Shown here piece after piece: positions 23,701 to 34,800 of a stretch of 64,000 bases of DNA. The position numbers were made by a program, and so were the translations under genes. The notes below the pieces were generated by a model, which was given only the letters and a program-made list of their open reading frames with translations, had not been told where the DNA came from and did not search any database. Origin of the DNA: Lineus longissimus (taxonomy: Eukaryota > Nemertea > Pilidiophora > Heteronemertea > Lineidae); NCBI RefSeq assembly GCF_910592395.1, contig NC_088309.1, positions 24,988,599 through 25,052,598 on the forward strand, read 5' to 3'. Numbering within the stretch: the first letter of the stretch is position 1; every line of letters starts with the position of its first letter.

Positions 23701-25430
23701 AATCTGTCTAAGACATCTTTTTTACTTTGTTATACAATTCTTGCAAGACTCACTCTTTTTAAGACCCCATTCATTTTGATACACAATTTGCCTAATATAT
23801 CTATTTAGAATCTCATCAACCACGAGTGAGAAAATGAATAAGATCGTTCTCCGCAAATACCGGTACTTTTATGACCAGTGTATTTTACCCACCATGGTTT
23901 CTGCTCATCTCCAGGTTCCTTACATCCATAGAGCAACATATGATGGGCGGTGTTCATATCGGCATGGGGACCGAAACCAGCTGTAGATATGAGAGACACG
24001 CAATGTAAAAAACGATGTGTTGTTTTCTATCCAAAGATTAAGTGGGACTTTGATACACGACACTGTTTCATAAGTCTTTTTCTTCAGTTTCAAGAGTGTG
24101 ACTGATGTCTTTGACTTTTTCGTCAGAGAAGCTTGTGTATGACTAAAGCAAAAAGGTACGAATTAGATAAAGGCGATTTGCTCAGCAGAATGATGTGATG
24201 TAGATAGGGTAAATGTAAGCTTAAAACTTGGTGACCTCAGACGTAAAGGCGTTTACCAACTCACTTATGTACAGAAGCTGGTCAATCTTCATTGCGTAAC
24301 ACAGATATGTATCATTCTGAAAAGTGATAATATTGTTTTGTTTACCGAATGGTCACATACATTTACGTCCCACACATGTCAAAACACAGCGCGACGACTC
24401 CACACTGCTCAGAAGTGAGACATTTTGAACAAAAACATAAAGACGATGAGATGTATCAACACAGTAGCCGGTTAGTACATACTTTTACTCGAGGCAGTGG
24501 AGCAGGTCAGTCAGAACACGAGGAGAAATGAAGGTGACACGGCGCGTTCAGCCAATCAATTTTGCCGCTCACGCAAGACACGGAATCGAACCATTTGACA
24601 TTTTCAAACCTATCATTCCTTCAACGTTCCTAATATGATTATGAATAATTTACCATTAGCTTTGTAATAGGTATGGGGCTAATAGGGCCAGTATTAAAAT
24701 CGTACTTATCGAATTAACCGACACTGGTTGATTCTAGTGAAAATGGCAATGTATTTTATATAGCGAGGGAATCGGATGCCCAGTGCTAATCGTCAGCAGG
24801 GAGACCAAGTGGTTGCCATGGAAACTCGATGTGATTCTCCCGCTAAGCAAGTGCAAGTTCCTATTGATTTCTAAACCTGTCAACGAAACTGACAACACTT
24901 GCTGAATGATCCACCTGAGGAAGTCGTAGGATATCGCGGTAAATATCATGGATTCCATGTATATAGCTTTCACTATCCTTCTATGATTTACATTACGTAA
25001 CGAAAAGAAGTTGAAATCGAACCTTTGTTGTCAGCTATTCTGCTTTCATCCTTCAGAGTGACCTCTCAACGACATTGTAAGGAATATGGCCAACAGACTG
25101 GTTGGACTGCTTGTACTTCTCGATTCTCAATACCCCAATAAAGACTAATCATATGGAATGTTAGGGTGACCATACAAGAAGAATCACACCAAAGGTTTCA
25201 GAGAATTCGAAATATAAAGTGTCAGTACATTGTGTGTGCTTTAGTGAAATGGTGATAACCTTGAAATGTATGACCAAATCGTTACAAAAAAAACATTTCT
25301 GTCATTATGGTAGAACACTCACAACTTGTGGCTGCACTCCTGGCATCCTCAGCTCCTTATCCATCTTCTCTGCACTGCAGATGGACACGAGGGGCAGCCA
25401 AACCAATAGTGCCTTAAAGGCAAGCATCAT
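17712..25430 (-). CDS. Phm: Peptidylglycine alpha-hydroxylating monooxygenase (PHM), secreted
   Basis: Thirteen exons per isoform: 25430-25323, 24316-24265, 23980-23893, 23551-23427, 23190-23101, 22731-22683, 22343-22279 or 20944-20880, 20586-20506, 20362-20286, 20040-19987, 19654-19605, 19344-19175 or 19108-18939, 17929-17712; 408 residues. A signal peptide (MMLAFKALLVWLPLVSICSA) is followed by RMPGVQPQ. All copper ligands of the family are visible: CuH His66, His67 (NTAHHMLLYG) and His144 (VQVHY); CuM His215 and His217 (RTHAHTH) and Met287 (DEMCNFY). SGYRVRDGEWTEIGR, KKGDILAARCTM and YAWAMDAPPLQLPK are further PHM hallmarks. The enzyme hydroxylates the glycine of C-terminally Gly-extended neuropeptides in secretory granules, the first step of amidation. 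There is no lyase domain or membrane anchor; the tail is acidic and ends DDDYY, so a separate lyase gene is expected. A splice acceptor at 25448 suggests a 5' UTR intron. Confidence 0.95.
18939..19108 (-). CDS. PHM alternative exon 12b
   Basis: 170 nt with the same phases as exon 12a and about two thirds identical in protein. It starts STQHDEMCNFYTMFYVNGAK, keeps the CuM Met and the GPP-WNWN motif, and ends with ESANIVP. Acceptor ATGTAAG follows a weak pyrimidine tract. Only 66 nt separate it from the 12a donor. Confidence 0.9.
19175..19344 (-). CDS. PHM alternative exon 12a
   Basis: 170 nt, entered in phase 2 and left in phase 1. It starts STQNDEMCNFYMMFYVDGTN, carrying the CuM ligand Met, and continues with CFTAGPPQWNWNSFAGLDR and KTASVVP. 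Acceptor TTCCAG, donor GTATTA. Confidence 0.9.
20880..20944 (-). CDS. PHM alternative exon 7b
   Basis: 65 nt with the same phases as exon 7a, acceptor TTTGTAG and donor GTAGTG. It encodes KLRRAAVYLLGTGGMIPGKS plus Thr. It shares A-VYL--TGG--P--S with 7a (9 of 21 residues) and joins equally well to exon 6 and exon 8. It lies 1.3 kb downstream of 7a. The open frame and matching splice sites argue against a chance match. Confidence 0.8.
22279..22343 (-). CDS. PHM alternative exon 7a
   Basis: 65 nt, entered in phase 2 and left in phase 1. It encodes ASKTAGVYLSVTGGELPPRS plus Ile, corresponding to the AG-YL segment near the boundary of the two copper domains. Acceptor CTTTCAG, donor GTACCA. Same length and phases as the 20880-20944 copy. 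Confidence 0.85.
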
Positions 25431-28400
25431 CGTTGTTGAGGTCTACCCTGAAATAAACAAAATGTGTGTTGACGAAAAGTTTGACAAGCCATTGCTCGGT
25501 GGTATTGAACTTGCCTACATTGACAAGAGGAAGCCAGGCATGTACAAATAAGGCTTTCATACAGAATCCGAGACATAGTACGACCTGCGAATTGTAACCA
25601 GTAGGAAGCAGAAAACATTTGTTTCCGAGCCTCTCCTGTTCCGCATTATCACATGACTAGCATCTCGGGTGAGCTACTGGTTGCCATTGTTGTCATGTTG
25701 CTAACATAAGACAATTCTGTTTGGTCGCGAAGCAAGGGTAAATAAAAAATCTCAACTTTAAAGAAATCTGATTAGCAGTTTGTGCTCCAGCGCCCCAAAG
25801 GATGCGGATAATTACGAGTTGACTTTAGTCGTGAGGTTTTCTTCTCCTATAGAAGTGCTTTGCTAACCTGACTCGCCACCAACACTGGTTGATCGATGTT
25901 GTAATTCAATGAGCCAAGCAATCCACAACTAGCACTATGATTATTGATTTGTAGCCGACAGTGCACTCGGATAGCCATCATTGCTATACGATGAAGGATA
26001 TTGCGGTGGAAAGACACTGGGATCGATGATGTACGTATCCTAAGGTCACCGCCGCGTCTTCTAGAGGTAGGAGGAAATATGGCGTCTTTTCGTACGGACA
26101 GGGTGCTTGGTTCCAAAAGATCATAAGCTTGGGCAGCGAGTACGAAACACTCCAACCTCGCAGCGCAACCATCAGTATCAACCGATAAATCTAATCGTCC
26201 CTTGCGAAAAGTGAGAACAGCTTTATTGTTTGTACGGCAACATTATTAGATTTGGCTATCCCCTTCATTAGCGGCTTGTTGGCGACTACAGCTAGTGGTG
26301 TCTCATGGGAATCACATCATTGCGGTTGTGCCGGCCGGGAACTTCGTCCACAGTCATTGATATACAGAAGCCACAAATGTTAGAGTAGTCGGCAGGCCGC
26401 GCGACACAGAAACCACAGTCTGCCGAAAGGATTCATTTTCTAGACCACATTGAAAAATTGAGATGCGTGGCTATTAGAGACACGCCTGTACTTTTAGCTT
26501 AGATGTATGGTATCTTACTTCAAGATGTTTACTTGACGAGAGCCTTACCTCGTCAAAGCGTCTCCAAGCAACGGGAAAGCTCTATTTATAACCGCTAATA
26601 AAGAAATAACATCAAGGATATTACCAATCTTTGAATAGATGGCTGGTATATACGGCTGTTACCATTAACAGTAATAGCTTTGTTGTCCTTCATCTCGATC
26701 AGTTCGGCCATCACACGGACTTATTATAGAGGGAGGTCGAAATAAGGGACTTATCTCGGATCCTTGACGTATAACGGATAGAAATGAAAACAAATTCGAA
26801 AACTGCCCTCTGCAGAGTTTTATCCACAAACGCATAAGGATCCTTGATAAGTCGCTGTTATATGAAGTCTATCGCAAGCTACTCATGTTTCTTATATTTA
26901 CTGATCTCCATAACAATTTGAATGCCTTTTCTAAAACCCAACTAAAAAGAACGATGGTACTCAAGATCAGGCTCACGACATTATCTCCTCATATTTCAGA
27001 GCTGAAGGTGTAACGTTACTACGGTAACCGAGCAATCAATCGCCATTAATAATGGTAATAATGTCTCAGGTCACGTGCAAAATGAAGAAAAGAATGATTA
27101 GAGAACTAAAGGCATTATTGCAGGAAATTGGCATAATTCAAAATCTGTCATCTTCCGACATTCTTTCAACTAGCTTCTCTGAGTCATACACATTATAAGC
27201 GAGTGACAGACAACATCATTCCGTGGGTGAGAAAAAAATTCTTTGATGTCAATCAAAATTCCATCCACTTTTTTAGACATCTTGTTCTCATAAACACCTG
27301 GCTTGATTTTTCATCTGTCATTGCTTATCTCGAATAGAGTGTTTTTTGTTAATCAATAATTCCCTGTTCTCCTCCACTGTGATACACGCAGGCCCATATA
27401 TAAAAGTGTGTCATATTTAGGCACAAGGCATTTCAAATTCTAATATTCGAAAAGGGCCAGGTGCATCAACCATTAGTCGAACAACATGCATCCTCTTGGA
27501 AACAGGGCCTACCCGTCTTCAAGCATTGAGGGAGTAAGTACGTATCGAGTGAAATGGCGTGATATTGTCAGGATGAACAGCATGATAATAACATGATATA
27601 CACACTAAACTATTTCCTTATCAATACATAATGTGGGCCGTAATCATCATTGATTACATAACTGATATGATGTAAGCCTATATGAGCGTAATCGCGTTTC
27701 CTCAACAAATATAGGCCTCATCAAAACATATACATGTATAGGATTTTGAGTGGCCATGGGCGGGTGGTATCTTAATGCGAAGTCTTGTGACTTGAGCGAC
27801 TGCGTGAAACCTAACGTTGTTTTGAACAACCAAGCACTGTGCTTGAAGTGGTAGAACCGCTGGGCAAGAATGGCTTGCCATGTGTAGGCATGTCATGTAC
27901 ACGAAATGCAACCAAAAAACCAACTCAGCACAGCAATTTAGGTCAATGATACTATGTTACTAATGATACTAATGATAAATAGAAAACTGTGTATGCGTAT
28001 ATATGAATATTCAGGTTCCCATATGGTACTACCACCACTATTTGGTTTATCATCAGACGTCGCTTTAGGGTAGGCCTATAGGAACATGATATTGACCCAT
28101 GACCTTCTTGAAACCAAAATAAGGAATAATCTTACCTTTATAGCGTTATAGTTATCACAGGAATGATGTTTGTAATAAATGTATTTTCTATCAAGTGCGC
28201 TGCCTAACTGTACTGCTTGATAATGATATTGGACATAACTGTGAGCGCCAAAGCGGTAGTGACGTGCTGCGTTGGCATGGGAACTGTTATGACTATCATG
28301 CTGTTTAATTTATCGGATTCCTAAGAGCAAATTCATGAATTATTTATCAGGGTTGACATAATGTCTGCTCAGCCGACAGGCGTGGGTGGATTTGTGCCGT

Positions 28401-28935
28401 TAAACTTCATCTACCATGTATAGAATAAAAAATCCGCCGGCGAAAGATACTAGTGGGTGTCTCAAATAAGCGTTTTTGACTTTCCGCTAGTTCTGGAGTG
28501 TGGGGATACAAAAAATAAGGGACATTGCTTGATGTACCCGCATGATAAACGTAGCAATGATCTACCACTGATTATGTTGTTGAAAACCATTAAAATCAAA
28601 ATCAGTGCAAATTGATACATTGTACATGCAATATAACTGTAGGTCGAGTCATGGGTATCCACTTAAAATGAAAAAATATAAATAAAAAAAGACATGGGGA
28701 ATAGGATCCAGAGAGTTGGAATCCGGTTCTTAGGCCTACACCCTTGATTCACTCGTCCTTCCCACTAATGAAGAAAGAGAGGTCTCGAGAGTCGTCATGG
28801 TCGTACTAAGCCTCTGCCTGGTAGCAATGAGTCCCAGTCCCAATGACCGAATGCCTGGTCCAAGAACCTGCTGCATGAGCTGAAGGCAAGACAAAGATGG
28901 CCTACTGCAGGCAGGGCCGTGTAGGAGCCGGGATG

Positions 28936-28957
28936 CCCCCCCCCCCCCCCCCCCCCC
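28936..28957 (+). repeat. Poly-C tract (22 nt)
   Basis: Uninterrupted cytosine run, i.e. poly-G on the opposite strand, about 540 bp upstream of the TIMM22 start codon. The true length may differ because homopolymers are error-prone. Confidence 0.9.
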
Positions 28958-29262
28958 AAGAAAAACACGTTCACCTCCAACAGTTTTGGCCGAATGATGT
29001 CATGGATGTGAGGCGTTCTTTCGCTCAGGTATACAGTAGAATCGAGTTTAAACGACCGGTTCATTATTTGAAATGGGCGGCGAATAAAACATAGGCCTAA
29101 CGAGTATTATGCTTAATGGCTTAATGGCTTAATTGACGCAGTGGTTTAGGGCAAGAATTGGATTAGACGAGATGGTAAACGGTCAGTTTCACCCTAGGCC
29201 TTGTAACCGAACGATTCCAGCTCGGGGTTGCGATTGGACTATTAACGCTGCACTAAATAACA

Positions 29263-29283
29263 CCCCCCCCCCCCCCCCCCCCC
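29263..29283 (+). repeat. Poly-C tract (21 nt)
   Basis: Second uninterrupted cytosine run, about 210 bp before the TIMM22 start codon and 305 bp after the first. The sequences flanking the two tracts differ. Confidence 0.9.
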
Positions 29284-29492
29284 AGCTGGTTTACTTGTCT
29301 CTGAATATTAGAAACCGGTAATTTAAACCCGATTCAACGTCCCACAGGCATTCAAGTCATTTTTTTCTTCTCTGATGGACTGTGCTCATTTTGCAACTGA
29401 AATAGCAAATGAGGTAGTTAGCGACGCGTAAGGCATTTCAAATTTGCCGCGCAAAGTGCACTCTCCAAATTGTGAAGGTACGAAACCTCGCA

Positions 29493-30709
29493 ATGGCGTC
29501 CTCCAGCGAGGGCATGGAAGGGCAATCACCGCAAGAAAATGAGCAAAATAAAGCAATTTCAAATGATTTATTCTTCACAGACATGATGGCACGAATTATT
29601 GGTGATAAGAAGGTTCCAAGCAACCGTGTTGTGATACCGTCCACCGGCATACCGCAGCAGCCGAAGACTCGAGAAGAGCTGATCATTCACGGTGCTATGG
29701 AAAGCTGTACATTTCGCACAGTGCTTAGCTGCGTGCTCGGTGGGTGGGCATGACGCATGTTATCGCTCGCCATGGATTGTCGTGAAGATTTTCAAAGTTA
29801 TTGCATTACATGCAACATTGTGTAAGGCGACTTCATCCCTTGGATTTATTAGGATACTGACGACAGACCGTTGCCTGGTCGTGTGATTTTATGCCAATTC
29901 ATGAATTGCCATGGCCATTTGCCCGGCAGTCCCTATGGTCTGTCGCTCGATGTTCTCTAGTCGTGCGATTTGCGATCTGCAATTTTTCATCAATTTTTTG
30001 CCTTCCAGGTGGAGCTGTTGGGGCAGCATTTGGTTTATTCACTGCTGGTGTGGATCCTAGTACAGCTGTCGCTCCTGGAAAGGAGACGCCCACAGCCCGT
30101 ATGGTTATGAAAGAAATGGGCACAAGATCATTCTCTTATGCAAAGAACTTTGCTCTAGTTGGTGCTATGTTTGCTGGTACTGAATGTGTGATAGAATCGG
30201 TAGGTATAAAGTACAATGTCCTGTCCAAAAATTTAGGGTCACACAAGAGGATGTTGTTTGAAGTTGGCTGAGCGTATTTGTGAAAAGGTCGTCATCACAT
30301 CTCTAAAGATTATCTCCAAATTCATTGAACTTGCACCTGGATTGAGGCGAATACTTTTAAACATAAACGATTTAGTATAGGCCTATGCATCGTCATTTCT
30401 GGATTGGTAATCTGTGCTGATTACACTGGTAACTTATCTTTCAGTATCGAGGAAAGACAGAGTTGATCAATGGAACAGTCTCTGGGGGAATCGTTGGTGG
30501 CGTCATTGGATTGAGAGGTAAGCAAAGATGCAGTGTGGTCTTAAATACCCAGGAGAGGAAAATGAGTCGGTAGCCGGAAGTAACTTGTCAGGCTTAGTGA
30601 TTGTAATGTAATTTCAATCTCTCTTCCAGCTGGTGTAAAGGCAGGCATATTGGGAGCAGCAGGGTTTGCCGTTTTCTCGACTATCATTGACTACTATATG
30701 CGGCACTGA
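29493..30709 (+). CDS. TIMM22: TIM22 mitochondrial inner-membrane translocase subunit
   Basis: Four exons (29493-29739, 30009-30199, 30445-30517, 30630-30709) join in phases 1, 0 and 1 to give 196 residues, the usual length. TIM22 is the channel subunit that inserts carrier proteins into the inner mitochondrial membrane. Signatures are the [15 protein letters not shown] segment at the first membrane span, [13 protein letters not shown], the [20 protein letters not shown] matrix-facing stretch, [18 protein letters not shown], and the Gly-rich pair [17 protein letters not shown] and [17 protein letters not shown] at the C terminus. The two conserved cysteines (ESC- and TEC-) are present. The first ATG after an upstream stop was chosen. 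It is transcribed away from PHM and converges on the VWDE-like gene. Confidence 0.97.
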
Positions 30710-31095
30710 AACAAAGCATACAAATGAACTTTAAAAGCTGATGGTCATGACAAACCTGTGCCAGCAATTTTGCAGAACATCCTGTAATATTGGATTTTTC
30801 AGTCGTGTGATGCTGTGATGTTGTAGCCAATCAACCTGAAGAAGGACAATTTTTGGCGCCAGCGTCACAATCTAAAGGGTATGCAATGTTGCTTGGAAGG
30901 TACCGAATAGCAACTGCACCACTCCTGTGGCAGAGGTTGCTAGTGACTGAGCCAACATGATGTGCAACAACAAATGCTTTAGGTCTGACCAGCATGATTT
31001 AGTGCTAATGCTGTTTGTGTTGAAAGCAATTTGTATATTTGTTTGTGAATGTAAATAGTATCTGTAAACATTGGTAGTGATTTATATGCTCTATG

Positions 31096-31101
31096 AATAA
31101 A
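31096..31101 (+). terminator. Polyadenylation signal, TIMM22
   Basis: AATAAA 387 bp after the TIMM22 stop. No earlier canonical hexamer was noticed. Confidence 0.7.
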
Positions 31102-31259
31102 TTAAGGTTATTATGTCATTGTACTAAAAAAGAGTTTTATATCATCATTAATCTTATTATCTCCATATAACTATCGGACAATAATATCTATATTTTGCTT
31201 GGCATAAGGTTGTCTCATTTTAAGACCATGTCCATGTTTGCCACGGCCCAGGTCATTTC

Positions 31260-31530
31260 AAAACGTATCCATGTTTCAGTAGAGACATGGCATATCCAGT
31301 CGAAACACAGTACAACATGTAGAAATATGGCACCGCAGAGAGATGTCACTTCGAGTAGAGACAATACACACCCGGTAGAAACATGGCACACCCTGTAGAA
31401 TGATAGAACAACCAGTAGAGACATGGCACACCATGTACACATGTCACATCCAGTAGAGACACAGTTCACCATGTTGAGTGATGTCTGGTCGTTTAGTAGA
31501 GAGGTGTCACATCCAGAGACATGGCACACC
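31260..31530. repeat. Degenerate short tandem repeat (GTAGAGACATGGCACACC-like)
   Basis: At least eight diverged copies of a 15-20 bp phrase, variants of CCAGTAGAGACATGGCACAC, between the convergent 3' ends of TIMM22 and the VWDE-like gene. Open frames on both strands here are repeat artefacts. Confidence 0.7.
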
Positions 31531-31607
31531 CTTTAGGAAGACGATCAAAATGTCAACCTTAGCTTTAAAACACAAAATCGGACTAAAAAACTTGGCATAA
31601 TTGACCG

Positions 31608-31613
31608 TTTATT
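31608..31613 (-). terminator. Polyadenylation signal, VWDE-like gene
   Basis: Reverse-strand AATAAA about 255 bp beyond the stop codon of the minus-strand VWDE-like gene. Confidence 0.6.
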
Positions 31614-31866
31614 GTATATCAATCTTTACAAACATGATCGATCGACTCGCAAAGAAAATTTCAGAAGTCGACCTGAATTAGAGATGAAAGTCTGATATAA
31701 GTTTTATACGATATGAATTTTTGTCCCAGCAATCAGAACGACGGAAGTCCGCTTCAGTACCCAGAGAGGAGTAGTCTTTCGTCCTTACACCAATAATCAT
31801 CGCTCTTGCACTAATTTCGTCCAAGCACCTTGTGGACATTGTCCTCGACTGAACTGCCCCTTAGCT

Positions 31867-34800
31867 CTAAGAAAACTGCTGCATCTTAGTCATTGGCGCT
31901 GCAGCAACTTGCGACCTAGAAAACATAGAAGATGTGACGTGGCCTGCAATAACGAATTCGGATACAAAAAGATGAGAACCAATTCAAAGTGATTCCCTCC
32001 CGTCCTTCTGTATGATTGTGACATTGTCCTCATAAACTCATTATGGATGAAGCAAGAAGTATTCGCGTAGAGAAATTCGTGTAGTTTTACTTACGGTTTT
32101 GAGCAGAGTTTCACCATAAGAACGATGGCGATGATAAGCAAGAGGGCAGCCCCTCCACCAATAGCGCCATATGCCCAGGCAGGAAGGCCAGTGTTTAGCG
32201 TACAACCTGAAATGAAAACAACACGTTTCGTACTCAGGTAGTATTTCGCCTCATGTCTTCGTACAACCAGCTAACTTAAACGTTGAAATTGGACAATCGG
32301 CAAACGAGCGACTTTTTGTCACTGCAACTTGCAATTGTAATCACTATAATGCACGACCAAACGACCTCTCGTCTGGGACTAAAACTGGTAATCGCTGGGT
32401 TCATATTGATCGCAGGTCGTTTTTATGTAACTCAGTATACCTTCGATGTGCATCCACGTTGTGGTGGATTGACTTGGGACACACTTCTGGCACTCGTTAT
32501 CAGGGTCGAAGTCATCTTTCATAAAGCAAGCATTCTCGACCATACACGTGCCAGGCTGAAGATTCGAAAGCATAGTGTAAGGAAATTAGCGCTTAATGAC
32601 ATTTTCCACGACGGGACAAAATTCGCATTTCATGGCGTAAGGACTGGGCCCTTGACTGTCCTGGGTTGCGACACTAGCGACACCCGGCCCATGTATTCAG
32701 GAGCGTTGGCATCAACCTGATTAGACTGACTTCAAGCAGCATCCATACTTTCTTCCGCCAACCAAATCTATTCCTTTGGCGTGTAGGGAACCATGTCGTC
32801 ACGTTGTGACTATTGTTCTTGCGAAAGTAACTAACAGCCCGATACAAGCTATATGGTCGGGTCGGAGATCTCCGAAGGATGTCTCACCTTGACGGTACAG
32901 TAGCCTGTCTCATTGCACTGCTGGCACCTGGAGTCATACTTGACAAACAGAACCTTGTTACTCAACGTCTTCCCATCATTGGTGACTGAGACTAGGAAGC
33001 CTTCATTGGCGACGCCAGCGGTTGAGCGCTTCAATCGCGAGACTGGAGTGGGACAGACCACCTCACCAAAATTCTCAAACTGGGCGGGCTTTGTCTCGCG
33101 GAGGGCGAACATCAGAGGTTGATTTGTCTCCAACTGAAATATATCGATCGGGCATAAATGTAAATGTTTTGGTCAGGAAAAGTAGTTTAAAAGGTATCTT
33201 TTAGTGTTATTTCTACCAGCCTTTATTGGATCTTGTATTCTTGATTGGTTGATAACTTCAATGCATGGATGTCCCTAGTTGTCAAGGAATTTGAATTTCT
33301 ATTGTTGGCATCACTGTGACTGAGGAGTTTACGGGCGCAGATCCATCTTGGTCGAATTAAAAGTAAATGTATTCCAGTGTGCAGGAGTCAATAGAAAATA
33401 CAACTTACATCATATGGTTCGAACCTGCAAGACAGTGTAGAGATATCCTGAAAACCTCTTCCATAGACGGGCGTACTTTCACATCGATACTTTCTGATAT
33501 CGCATCGACCACCGGCCGGGATGAAGTAGGCGTCTGGCGGCTTGGTAGCATCGATGGAACAGTCAATACCTTAAACGTCAAGATAAATCCTGCTGCAACA
33601 CTTTCTAGTTGGCCTTAATCGCAGATATATTCGTTTTCGTGCGGTATATCATGACACATGCATGGCTTTACCATTAGTTTCGTTTGTTTATCTCTTACCT
33701 AATGACTGTCCTCTGTCTTCGTGACGTTTCGGTCATTTACAAGGGTTAGATGGCGACACTATATACTGGGGACTTCGTTGTTTGGATGTGACCAGAACTG
33801 CACTGGGGTAACAACCACAGTTATCATGTTGTTCTACAATAAAGTCCCTGTCAGATGAAATTATTCAATAAATGATCATACCCGCCCATCCTTTGTCGCA
33901 AACACAGACACCATCGGACACGCATTCGCCTTGGAAGCTGCATTCGTTGATGCACATCGGAATAGGTGGCGGGACAGTGTAGTTGAGGCCGGGGACATCC
34001 ACCCAAAGTGTAACGTTCTTTCTTATCTCTGCGCTGCATTTCTCCTTTATGTCCTCGATTGCTCCCATGGCAAAGTCTGTGCAGTCACACAACTATGAAA
34101 AAATGAACCGTCTTTTAAAATCATTCAGGGTGCCAAAGAGTAAATATTAGTAAAATGACGAAGACGACAGAATATGTCCTCACGTTTGGGATTCATATTG
34201 AACATACAGGATCATATTAGAGCAAAGACATTTTACAAATGCAATTATGACGCACGTCACCTTGATATCTTCCATGCACATCTCAATGTCGTGTTCGAGA
34301 TCCAAGTCGATAGTCAAGTTACTACAGGCTCGGGCTGCCGCCGACCGTTTGATGAAGTCCTCACAGAACTTCTTCGCCTTTGCTTCTGTCCAACCACTTG
34401 GTGTAGGCCAGGTAACGTTCTGAAAATAATGCGAATATGACACAGATTTTAGCCAACGAACCTGATTACGGCCGAAAACCAAGCCTAAACTTCGACATCG
34501 ATCATTCAGCATGTTGATGGTGGGTTATTTTCAAAAAGGACAGTAATTAAGTATCATTTGCTTTAGTTTGCTACTGAGAACTGAGACCGGAAACCAAAAG
34601 ATTCTCTGGTCAAGAGCGCATAAACGTACCATCAAGTCTTACTTACCATGGGATCAAAATTCTCGTCGAACTCAAATTCAATCGTCCTAGCGTTACCCTG
34701 CCACTCTTGCTGGAACTGGTACTGTTTCTCCTTGGTGATATCCTTGCCTATCAGCTCACACAGCTCAACATCATTGGTGAACCGACACTGCAGCCAGTCG

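Larger units (their letters stand above)
25431..29492. other. Intergenic region between divergent PHM and TIMM22 genes
   Basis: No coding exon recognised. A reverse-strand TATAAATA lies near 26583-26590 and could be a core promoter for the PHM gene, since exon 1 appears to be preceded by a 5' UTR intron. This is inference only. Two long cytosine tracts lie at the TIMM22 end. Confidence 0.45.

Noticed and set aside
25847-26155. 102-residue minus-strand frame upstream of PHM
   Set aside because: No motif or signal peptide; compatible with chance in this stretch.
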